Assembly: GCF_022430525.1 (NCBI RefSeq)
Contig: NZ_CP092519.1
Span: 1,304,454-1,368,453 of the forward strand
Direction of reading: 5' to 3'
DNA length: 64,000 bases
From: Cetobacterium somerae
Lineage (GTDB): Bacteria; Fusobacteriota; Fusobacteriia; Fusobacteriales; Fusobacteriaceae
The position numbers and the translations under genes are program-made. Every line of letters begins with the position of its first letter. The stretch's first letter is position 1. Below, piece after piece: positions 35,704 to 44,251 of the stretch. The notes under the pieces were generated by a model. The model saw only the letters and a list, made by a program, of their open reading frames with translations. It did no database searches and was not told the origin of the DNA.

Positions 35704-36549
35704 TTATTTTAATCTAAAGAATCCTTCTTCAGTTTTTTCAATTTTCCCCTCTTTTAAAAGTTTTCCTATAGCTCTTTTGAAAGCTTTTTTACTTATTCCA
35801 AAATACTCTTTTATAGCTTCTGGTGAACTATCGTCATTAAATCTAAAGTGTGTTTTTAATATCTTCATTTTTCCTAAAATACTTTCTGCATCTTTATCCA
35901 TCTGAACAAAAGCTAGCTCTCTCATTGCTAAGTCTAACTTTCCATCCTCTCTAACTCTGATAACTCTAGCTTGAATCTCTTCACCTACGTAGAACTTTTT
36001 AAAACACTCACTATTTGGAATTAATCCAAAATATCTATTGTCCACTGCTACGAAAACACCAATCTCAGGATTAATTCTATATACTGTACCTTCTACAAAA
36101 TCATTTTTTTGATAATCTTTATTTGGCATTAAAAAGCTATATATTTTCATTGTTGCAGATAGTCTTCCTTTACTATCCTCATATATTCCAACTAAAACCT
36201 CATCTCCTGGTTTAACTTCTCCTACCATTTGGGCATGTGGTAATAGTAACTCTTTTTTTAATCCCCAATCTAAGAATGCTCCCAATTTTTCATTTGTATC
36301 TGTTACATAAAGCTTTCCTATTGTTCCAACTGTTAAAGCTGTTTTTCTTAAAGTTGCTGTTAATCTATCTTCCGAGTCTCTATATATCATTACATCTAGC
36401 TCATCACCAATATCTAAAACTTTACCCTCTAACTCATTGTTAGGCAGAAGAATATTATCTTTTGAGTCTCCTGTTCCTGCATCTAAATGTGCTCCTTTGC
36501 TGCTGAAGTTATTAATCTTCATTGTTTGTCTTTTTCCTACTTTTACCAT
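35704..36549 (-). CDS. cvfB: CvfB-like S1 RNA-binding protein
   Basis: A 281-aa RNA-binding protein of the CvfB/YitL family. It has three tandem S1-type barrels (about residues 1-65, 70-130, 145-210; e.g. GAHLDAGTGDSKDNILLP, LGAFLDWGLKKELLLP, IGVFVAVDNRYFGLIP) and a C-terminal winged helix (SPEAIKEYFGISKKAFKRAIGKLLKEG). In Staphylococcus CvfB influences virulence gene expression through RNA; here the role is unknown. SD GGAGAAAGG precedes ATG 36549. It lies between the HTH-TPR regulator and the IclR regulator on the same strand. Confidence 0.88.
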   Translation of the reverse strand: MVKVGKRQTMKINNFSSKGAHLDAGTGDSKDNILLPNNELEGKVLDIGDELDVMIYRDSEDRLTATLRKTALTVGTIGKLYVTDTNEKLGAFLDWGLKKELLLPHAQMVGEVKPGDEVLVGIYEDSKGRLSATMKIYSFLMPNKDYQKNDFVEGTVYRINPEIGVFVAVDNRYFGLIPNSECFKKFYVGEEIQARVIRVREDGKLDLAMRELAFVQMDKDAESILGKMKILKTHFRFNDDSSPEAIKEYFGISKKAFKRAIGKLLKEGKIEKTEEGFFRLK

Positions 36550-36570
36550 TTTACCTTTCTCCTTACTATT

Positions 36571-37812
36571 TTACTCCAAATAGTTTCCAAATAAATTAAA
36601 TTTCTCTTCCATTTTATGAGGATAGTTTTTATAATAATACTCAAAAAGTTTTATTACAGGTTTAAAATCCTCATAATTTTCTAATATTCTTAAATACTCT
36701 TTTTCTATACTAATTAAAGAGTAATAATCACTTTTTTCAAACATTTTAAATAGTCTATTAATTATATCTATTACTTCTTTAAGAGGAACTTCTATTCCTT
36801 TTCCTATTATAAGTGCCTCTATATAAAAAGTTCTACTTTCATTTTTTTTCTCAAAGTACTCTGATAATTTCCCTAGATTATATAATAGTTTAAATTTCTC
36901 TTCATTATTTTTAATAATTTTCTTTTCATAAATCTTATTTAATTTTAAATAAATATTTTTTAATTCATTATTTTTTTTAGAATTAATTAAAATTTTTCCT
37001 AAGCTATAGAGCGTATGTAATTTTTCCTCTAAAGTTACTACTTTTTTCAAAATTAAAAAATATAATTCAATTCCTTTTTCTATATCGGTCTCTATATAAA
37101 TTTCTGCTAAAATATTCAGACAATTATTTTTTATAACTCTATTCTTTATAATTTTTAAATACTCATTTATTTCATTCTCTATATTTAAATAGTTTTTTTC
37201 TTTATCTTTATAAAGTGAAAACAGATATAGATAATATATTTTATCATTCCTCTTTAAAATTTGATTTGCTAAAATATCATCTTTATATTTATTAAACAGT
37301 AAAGATATTATCTCATACTTTTCATGTTTTGCACATAAATTTATAAAAATTTCGAATTCTTTTTCATATTTTTTAATTTCTGTAATTCTTTGAAAAAGTT
37401 TACTATACATTCTTCTAGCTTCATTTGTATTTTCTAGTTTTAAATACATCTCTGCTAAATCAATTATATATTTAATTTGATCTATTTTTGATACCTTTAA
37501 AATTCCTTCTTCAACTAACCATTTATTATTTATTTCTCTATCTTTTATAACTTTATCTAAATATTTTTTAGCTTGTTCTTCAGAAGTTTCTATAAAACTT
37601 TCATAAGTTATTGTAAACTCTTCCTCTAACTCTTCAATTATTCTCTTTAAATTTTTATAAAAAATAACACTCATTTTTTTACTTAAAGATTTTCGACCAC
37701 TTTCAACCATTCCTAAATATGTCTTAGAAACTTTATCCCCTGTTATATCTTCTTGTTTAATTTTATAATGTTTTCTATATTTTAGTATCTTTTCTCCTGG
37801 TGATAAAAACAT
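36571..37812 (-). CDS. HTH-TPR transcriptional regulator (function unknown)
   Basis: A 413-aa protein with a Cro/C1-type HTH at residues 4-60 (GEKILKYRKHYKIKQEDI, then TYLGMVESGRKSLS as recognition helix) and a long array of TPR-like helical repeats to the C-terminus (e.g. EMYLKLENTNEARRMYSKLF, ILAEIYIETDIEKGIELYFL, LGKLSEYFEKKNESRTFYIE). Layout recalls the RRNPP/Rgg-type regulators that bind signalling peptides in the TPR domain, but no peptide gene is visible. I begin at ATG 37812 behind SD AAGGGGG, not at the in-frame ATG 37857. It follows the agcS-like gene after a terminator. Confidence 0.8.
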   Translation of the reverse strand: MFLSPGEKILKYRKHYKIKQEDITGDKVSKTYLGMVESGRKSLSKKMSVIFYKNLKRIIEELEEEFTITYESFIETSEEQAKKYLDKVIKDREINNKWLVEEGILKVSKIDQIKYIIDLAEMYLKLENTNEARRMYSKLFQRITEIKKYEKEFEIFINLCAKHEKYEIISLLFNKYKDDILANQILKRNDKIYYLYLFSLYKDKEKNYLNIENEINEYLKIIKNRVIKNNCLNILAEIYIETDIEKGIELYFLILKKVVTLEEKLHTLYSLGKILINSKKNNELKNIYLKLNKIYEKKIIKNNEEKFKLLYNLGKLSEYFEKKNESRTFYIEALIIGKGIEVPLKEVIDIINRLFKMFEKSDYYSLISIEKEYLRILENYEDFKPVIKLFEYYYKNYPHKMEEKFNLFGNYLE

Positions 37813-37879
37813 ACTATTCCCCCTTAAAATAAAAAACTGTTTATTATAGAATATCAAATTTTACATATTTTTACAATAA

Positions 37880-37919
37880 AAAATACCTTAGATTAGTCCA
37901 AACTCTAATCTAAGGTATT
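37880..37919 (-). terminator. Terminator after the agcS-like gene
   Basis: A 15-bp stem AATACCTTAGATTAG / CTAATCTAAGGTATT (37882-37896, 37905-37919), with a T run on the minus strand. Confidence 0.85.
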
Positions 37920-37922
37920 ACT

Positions 37923-38702
37923 TTACTCTTTTTCTAATAATACTGTTTTATTATTTTTAATGTAAATTTCTTCATAATCATCTAAAGAATCTAATGCTAT
38001 TTTAGACATTGGAACTATTGCAATGATATTAAATACTGTCATTAATGCCACTCCCAAGTCTCCTAATTCCCATACAAACAGATACTGAGCCATTCCACCT
38101 ACAAACATCATAATTAATGCTAAAATTTTATATGCATCTTGAGCTTTCATTTTATCACCAAATAAAAATGCTACATTAGATCTTGCATAGAATAATATTC
38201 CCAAAAATGTACTAAAACTAAATAAGAATAATATTACTGCAACTAAAGGTGTTCCAATACTTCCTATATGATAATCCATACAACTTTGAAGTAAATCCAT
38301 CCCCATTTTTCCATCTCTAATTGATTGTGGTGCTAGAAGCATTGTAAATGCCGTACAACTACAAACAACTAAAGTATCTATAAACACACCTAAAGCTTGA
38401 ATTAACCCTTGTTCTACGGGATGATCTCCATCTGCCGCTGCCGCTGCACATGGAGCTGAACCACTTCCAGCTTCATTTGAAAACAAACCTCTTTTTACTC
38501 CTTGCATTAATACTGCTCCAAATCCTCCTGCAACTATTTGTCTAGCACCAAAAGCCTCTTCAAAAATTTCTAAAAACATTCCTGGAACTGAACCAATATT
38601 TGCTTCACCAACATTAAATAATATTATATCACCCCATAAAAACCCATTCAATGCACTAACTGCTGTTTTCAACGGTGATAATAATGAATCTATAAACCCC
38701 AT
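37923..38702 (-). CDS. AgcS-family Na+/amino-acid symporter, internally deleted
   Basis: A 259-aa product of the alanine/glycine:cation symporter (AgcS) family, which normally has about 450-480 aa and 11 or so membrane segments. The N-terminus is normal (MGFIDSLLSPLK ... LNGFLWGDIILF, the first membrane segment). It then jumps directly to the second half: GGFGAVLMQGVKRGLFSNEAGSGSAP, DHPVEQGLIQALGVFIDTLVVCS, ending with a normal charged tail. Roughly 200 residues are missing in frame, with the junction near 38610. SD AGGAGG and ATG 38702 are intact. It follows tyrosine phenol-lyase and may once have imported its substrate. Probably non-functional as a transporter; an assembly error is the alternative. 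Confidence 0.8.
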   Translation of the reverse strand: MGFIDSLLSPLKTAVSALNGFLWGDIILFNVGEANIGSVPGMFLEIFEEAFGARQIVAGGFGAVLMQGVKRGLFSNEAGSGSAPCAAAAADGDHPVEQGLIQALGVFIDTLVVCSCTAFTMLLAPQSIRDGKMGMDLLQSCMDYHIGSIGTPLVAVILFLFSFSTFLGILFYARSNVAFLFGDKMKAQDAYKILALIMMFVGGMAQYLFVWELGDLGVALMTVFNIIAIVPMSKIALDSLDDYEEIYIKNNKTVLLEKE

Positions 38703-38756
38703 CACATACCTCCTAATTTTTATTTTAGTAGAAAGTTTTATGTAGGTATTTCTAGA

Positions 38757-38792
38757 TTAAAATATCCTAAAGTTATCTTTAGGATATTTTAA
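38757..38792 (-). terminator. Hairpin between tyrosine phenol-lyase and agcS-like gene
   Basis: A 16-bp inverted repeat (38757-38772, 38777-38792; core AATATCCTAAAG / CTTTAGGATATT, loop TTAT). The T run is mostly inside the stem, so it may be a partial terminator or an mRNA-stabilising hairpin within the operon. Confidence 0.6.
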
Positions 38793-38802
38793 TTTTTATT
38801 AT

Positions 38803-40191
<1,389 letters not shown>

Positions 40192-40217
40192 TCATTTGTT
40201 TTTTCTTGTTAATAACA

Positions 40218-40246
40218 TATATACTTTATTTTCTTTTTTATGTCAA
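40218..40246 (-). promoter_or_regulatory. Promoter of tyrosine phenol-lyase
   Basis: On the minus strand TTGACA (40246-40241), a 17-base spacer and TATATA (40223-40218), about 39 bases before the ATG. Confidence 0.65.
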
Positions 40247-40607
40247 TAACGCTTATTTTAGAACATTTTCCATTTGCTAAAAATATATTTTTCATTATAA
40301 ATGTAGAAAGATTCTTTGACTATATTTAAAATAAACCTTTTTATGGTTTTTTTATAAAAAAATAACAATTCTTACTCTTTCTAATTTCACATAAAAATAA
40401 CTATTCTTATTTGTAATGATTTAATTTTTAAAAATAAAAAAAATTTTTTTTATTTTTTATATAAATTTTAATAAAAAAAAATTAATTAATTTTATTTTTT
40501 TATTTTTTATTTTCTTCAAACCTTTTAAAGGTTTATTTTTTACAAAATTTGATTTTTATATAATCTTTATGGTAAACTCCTACTATATTTAATATCTAGG
40601 AGGAAGT
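40247..40607. other. Extremely A+T-rich intergenic stretch
   Basis: Gene-free region between the divergent tpl and lysO-type genes. Bases 40419-40513 (95 in a row) contain no G or C. Two similar 17-base hairpin elements, AAACC-TTTTTAT-GGTTT (40333-40349) and AAACC-TTTTAAA-GGTTT (40518-40534), flank the tract and both are followed by T-rich sequence on the plus strand. A TATAAT (40559-40564) lies before the first lysO ORF. I see no ORF with an SD and no known RNA in it. Confidence 0.6.
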
Positions 40608-40886
40608 ATGATAAGAATTTTATTATATATTTTCATTATAAGCTGTGGATTTTTATTGAGCAAATACCAATTAATACCTTTAAAATTAAAGATGAAAACT
40701 GCTATTTTACAATCCTTTTCTCTTTTCTTTTTATTAGGAGTTATGGGTTATAAAATTGGTAGTGATAACAAAATTATAAAAGAATTTCCAAATCTTGGAT
40801 TACAAGCTATTGTTATTGCATTTTTTTCTATCTTAGGAAGTATTTTTATCACTAAATTTTTCTTTAGAAAAAGAGGTGACAAATAG
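40608..40886 (+). CDS. LysO family transporter, N-terminal part (split)
   Basis: A 92-aa membrane protein corresponding to the N-terminal DUF340/LysO segment. It has three hydrophobic stretches (about 2-18, 30-50, 68-86) with LLSKYQLIPLKLKMKTAILQ (bounding a helix pair) and FFLLGVMGYKIGSD, typical of LysO. E. coli LysO (YbjE), a lysine exporter, is one chain of about 300 aa; here the two halves are separate genes, 92 + 199 aa. SD AGGAGG precedes ATG 40608, and the stop is directly followed by the next gene's ATG. Lysine export is inferred from family. Confidence 0.82.
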   Translation: MIRILLYIFIISCGFLLSKYQLIPLKLKMKTAILQSFSLFFLLGVMGYKIGSDNKIIKEFPNLGLQAIVIAFFSILGSIFITKFFFRKRGDK

Positions 40887-41486
40887 ATGCTCGGAATTTG
40901 TTTATCAATTATTTTTGGCGTTATTATAGGATTATTTTTTCAAACTCCATTTTTATCTAATTCATCAGATACTTTTATCGATTTAGGTCTCTGCTTACTT
41001 TTATTTTTTGTTGGAATCGATATTGGAGATAACTCTTCTGTATTTTCTGATTTAAAAAAATATGGTAAAAAAATATGGCTTCTTCCTATCTCCACAATTT
41101 TAGGTTCTCTTTTAGGTGGAGTTATTGGTTCTTTATTTCTTCCTATTTCTATTGGAGAAGGTCTTGCTGTTTCTTCTGGTCTTGGCTGGTACTCTCTGTC
41201 GGCCATTGAATTAACTAAAATAAGTCCTGAACTTGGAAGTGTTGCCTTTTTAAGTAATGTTTTTAGAGAAGTTCTTGCAATTTTAACAATTCCTCTTATT
41301 GCTAAATCCATTGGAAGTTTCGAGTCTATATCTACAGCTGGTGCTACAGCTATGGACACTCTTCTTCCAGTTATAAATAAAAGTAATAGTTCTGATATAT
41401 CTGTTATCGCATTTTTTTCAGGCGTTGTTCTAACTACATCAGTGCCTGTACTAGTTCCACTAATTGTAAATATATTTAAATTATAA
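40887..41486 (+). CDS. lysO: LysO family lysine exporter, C-terminal part
   Basis: A 199-aa inner-membrane protein with about six hydrophobic segments, matching the main LysO domain: DLGLCLLLFFVGIDIGDN, GLGWYSLSAIELTKISPELG and FLSNVFREVLAILTIPLIAK, plus the conserved GATAMDTLLPVI near the end. The start ATG immediately follows the TAG of the first part (no gap), with SD GAGGTGA inside the upstream gene, so the two subunits are made together. Likely exports lysine or thialysine. It ends in a bidirectional terminator shared with the lipase gene. Confidence 0.87.
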   Translation: MLGICLSIIFGVIIGLFFQTPFLSNSSDTFIDLGLCLLLFFVGIDIGDNSSVFSDLKKYGKKIWLLPISTILGSLLGGVIGSLFLPISIGEGLAVSSGLGWYSLSAIELTKISPELGSVAFLSNVFREVLAILTIPLIAKSIGSFESISTAGATAMDTLLPVINKSNSSDISVIAFFSGVVLTTSVPVLVPLIVNIFKL

Positions 41487-41513
41487 AAGGACATGAAATT
41501 CATGTCCTTTTAA
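41485..41513. terminator. Bidirectional terminator (lysO / lipase-like)
   Basis: Inverted repeat AAAAGGACATGAA / TTCATGTCCTTTT (41485-41497, 41499-41511). It begins inside the lysO stop codon and reaches the lipase stop codon at 41510. Confidence 0.8.
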
Positions 41514-43030
41514 AATAATATTAAATCATATATATCTTGTATTCTATATGGACTAGGAAGCTTTGTCTTCAAATTTTCCCAAACTTTCGAAAAAGTTTCT
41601 TGATCCATATCTTTTATTTGATTATATGCTTGAGATTTATATAAAATATCCTCTCCACATTTTTTTATCGCATTTAAAATTTGAGATTTTATTTTTTTAT
41701 AGTTTAAATCTGTTATTAAAATTAAACTGTAATAATCTGCTAATAGCTCTTTCTCAACACAATATTCAAGAGTTAATATTTTTCTCACAATTGTTCCTAA
41801 ATAACCAATTGATAAATTTTTACTAAACATTCCACATCTTTCACCTTCAACTTCAATAAAAGGTAAAAATATATCTTGGTAGTGGTAATCTTGAACTGAT
41901 TTTGTAAAAAATAAAAAACTAGAAAAAATAGTTTTTTTCTTTATCTCTTTTCTTAAAAAACCTTTATCAACTTGATATACAGCTCCTACATGAGGAAAAA
42001 GAGATACTGTCAAATCTTCAGAATGACAAAAATTAACTATATTTTCTTCATATACTTTATTAGCCTTAATTTTTCTAATAAAATAATCTGCTTGGAAAAG
42101 TTCATTCGTTAAATTATCCACTTTAAATAAGGCATTAAAAACTCTATTATTATCTAATAAAGTATTTTTTGTATCATTTGATAATTTACTTAATAAATTT
42201 TCAAATTTTGTACTCTTTACAAAATTTTTTATAAATCCATCATCTATTTCAGGAGATATCTCAACATTACTTTCAATTAATAAAGTACTACTATCTTTTA
42301 TTACCTTACCTTTTTTTAATTCTTTTAAAAAAAATGCTAAATATTCATTTTTAAACTCAACAAAATATTGCTTTTCAATATCATCCAAATTAAGTTTATC
42401 TAAAATTTTATCATAGTTAAAAAAATCTAAAAGATTTATAATACCATCTCTATTTATTCCTACAGCATTCCAAGTACATGTATATGGAATAAATCCCCTC
42501 TCCTTATCAACCATAATACTTACAAACTGAGCAATTCCACCACCTAAAGAATGTCCTGTTATTGATATCTTTTCTTTAGGAATTTTAAACTCATCATAAA
42601 TCTTATTAAATACCTCTAAGCCATCATAAAATTGTACAGGTTTAACACCTAGTCCAATTTTTAAATCATTTTCTATAAAGTCTTTATAAGCATCTTCTAT
42701 TGGATATTTTTCACTCCCTCTATAAGAAATTACATATTTATCATATTTGATATTTCGAAACACTACACTATAAAATCCTGTTGAATCTCTTTCTAAATCA
42801 GAAGCTCGTTTACTTTCTACATAAAATATCTCCCAATTATGAAGAATATCCTTAAAAAAATTATAAAATAAATATCTAGTGTTTGAATTTGAAAAATAAA
42901 ATCCATCGCTATCTAATTTTAATGAATCGTTCTCTCTGTAAATTTGATCTAAATTTTTTTTATAATCCTCTTGAGAAAAATTACAATAAGAGAGTACACT
43001 AAGCAACAGATAATCTTTAGCTCTTTGCAT
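41510..43030 (-). CDS. Lipase class 3-like alpha/beta hydrolase
   Basis: A 506-aa protein with a lipase class-3-type fold. The strand YKDYISYRGSEKYPIEDAYKDF-like region (KYVISYRGSEKYPIEDAY) is the oxyanion/lid entry, and the nucleophile elbow is KISITGHSLGGGIAQFVSIM (GxSxG). Asp and His candidates lie further on, but the C-terminal 250 residues are unlike known lipases. No signal peptide is seen, so it is probably cytoplasmic. DUF2974-type proteins have the same start. SD AGGAGG precedes ATG 43030. Substrate unknown. It follows the dgkA-ybeY run on the same strand. Confidence 0.72.
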   Translation of the reverse strand: MQRAKDYLLLSVLSYCNFSQEDYKKNLDQIYRENDSLKLDSDGFYFSNSNTRYLFYNFFKDILHNWEIFYVESKRASDLERDSTGFYSVVFRNIKYDKYVISYRGSEKYPIEDAYKDFIENDLKIGLGVKPVQFYDGLEVFNKIYDEFKIPKEKISITGHSLGGGIAQFVSIMVDKERGFIPYTCTWNAVGINRDGIINLLDFFNYDKILDKLNLDDIEKQYFVEFKNEYLAFFLKELKKGKVIKDSSTLLIESNVEISPEIDDGFIKNFVKSTKFENLLSKLSNDTKNTLLDNNRVFNALFKVDNLTNELFQADYFIRKIKANKVYEENIVNFCHSEDLTVSLFPHVGAVYQVDKGFLRKEIKKKTIFSSFLFFTKSVQDYHYQDIFLPFIEVEGERCGMFSKNLSIGYLGTIVRKILTLEYCVEKELLADYYSLILITDLNYKKIKSQILNAIKKCGEDILYKSQAYNQIKDMDQETFSKVWENLKTKLPSPYRIQDIYDLILF

Positions 43031-43048
43031 TATATACCTCCTAGTATT

Positions 43049-43765
43049 CTAAATTTTTAATAGAGATAGAAAAAGATATGTTACACCCATTCCTATTGCG
43101 GCGCCTATTATGGTTTCTAAAACTGTGTGTATTTTTCCTTCTACTCTTGATTGTAAAACTAAAATTAAAAGAAATAAAGAAAGATAAAATACTCTAACAT
43201 CATGTGTTAAAAAAAATATTCCCATGAAAAGCGCTCCACCGAGAGCGCTATGTCCACTAGGAATTCCTCCTCTCAAAGGAGTTCCTTTTTTGAAAATACT
43301 TTTAATTGCTATTACTAGTACCACTATAAATATAATTATAAATACAATTACATTTGCATAAGATTCTTTTAATAAATCAAAAAAGTTATCAAACTCGCCT
43401 GCTATTCTTTTATGAAAAACTAAATAACCAACTATCAAAGCATTACTAGCTGCTATAAATACTGCACCTGCTCCAACATCTTTAGCTCTTTTTGCTAAAA
43501 TATTATATTCTGGTGAAACTAAATCTACAAAACTTTCTATGGCAGTATTTAAGAGTTCTGCTGCTAAAACAAGGGACATACTAATTGATAACACAATTAA
43601 TTCCATTCTACTTACACCTAGAAAAATTGAAATCATCAAAACTAATATCGTGCAAAATGCGTGAAATTTCATATTTCTTTCTGTTCTAATAGTTTCTATT
43701 ATTCCTTCTATTGCTACATTAAAACTTTGTGTTACATCTTGTTTATTATTTCCCTTACCCCTCAT
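43049..43765 (-). CDS. DgkA-PAP2 fusion: undecaprenol/lipid kinase plus phosphatase
   Basis: A 238-aa membrane protein with two domains. The N-terminal DgkA domain (residues 10-115) has NTAIESFVDL and AKRAKDVGAGAVFIAA, the catalytic motifs of undecaprenol or diacylglycerol kinase. The C-terminal PAP2 domain (about 135-238) has RGGIPSGHSALGGA and SRVEGKIHTVLETIIG with both catalytic His. Kinase and phosphatase would act on related lipids, suggesting undecaprenyl phosphate recycling (inference). Start set at ATG 43765 after SD AAGGAGGAG; an in-frame upstream start at 43795 has none and overlaps ybeY. It overlaps no gene; ybeY ends 10 bases upstream. Confidence 0.88.
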   Translation of the reverse strand: MRGKGNNKQDVTQSFNVAIEGIIETIRTERNMKFHAFCTILVLMISIFLGVSRMELIVLSISMSLVLAAELLNTAIESFVDLVSPEYNILAKRAKDVGAGAVFIAASNALIVGYLVFHKRIAGEFDNFFDLLKESYANVIVFIIIFIVVLVIAIKSIFKKGTPLRGGIPSGHSALGGALFMGIFFLTHDVRVFYLSLFLLILVLQSRVEGKIHTVLETIIGAAIGMGVTYLFLSLLKI

Positions 43766-43775
43766 CAACTCCTCC

Positions 43776-44240
43776 TTAATCTCTAGTATGACCAAATTTT
43801 CCTAAAATTTCTTCCTCTCTAGCTCTCATCTCTTTTTTATCCTCTTCTTCTATATGATCATACCCTAAAAGATGTAACATTCCATGAGTTAAAACATAAA
43901 AAAATTCTCTCCTAAACGAATGATTATACTCATTGCACTGCTCTTCAACTCTTTCTAAAGATATTATTATATCTCCCAACGTATCATACGGACCAATCAT
44001 ATAGTCTTCTGTTTCATGATATGCAAAAGATATTACATCTGTAGGTCTATCTTTATCTCTAAAATCTCTATTTATTCTTTGAATCTCTTCATTTCCAACT
44101 AAAGCTACAGACATATAAACTGGCTTTTCTGATTCAAACTCATCGTTTAATACTTCACAAATGTATTCTTTTACTTCTTCCTCATTTATAAATTCATTAT
44201 ATCCCTCTATTTCTAGAGAAAAATCTAATACTACTTCCAT
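43776..44240 (-). CDS. ybeY: Endoribonuclease / rRNA maturation factor YbeY
   Basis: The 154-aa YbeY is a zinc-dependent endoribonuclease for 16S rRNA 3'-end maturation and ribosome quality control. The metal site HGMLHLLGYDH (H-x3-H-x5-H) is intact, preceded by PTDVISFAY and GDIIISLERVEEQ. Length is normal. SD AAAGGAG precedes ATG 44240. It sits between pgpH (12 bases) and dgkA-PAP2, the classic pgpH-ybeY-dgkA order seen in Firmicutes, so this is probably one operon. Confidence 0.96.
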   Translation of the reverse strand: MEVVLDFSLEIEGYNEFINEEEVKEYICEVLNDEFESEKPVYMSVALVGNEEIQRINRDFRDKDRPTDVISFAYHETEDYMIGPYDTLGDIIISLERVEEQCNEYNHSFRREFFYVLTHGMLHLLGYDHIEEEDKKEMRAREEEILGKFGHTRD

Positions 44241-44251
44241 ATTAACTCCTT

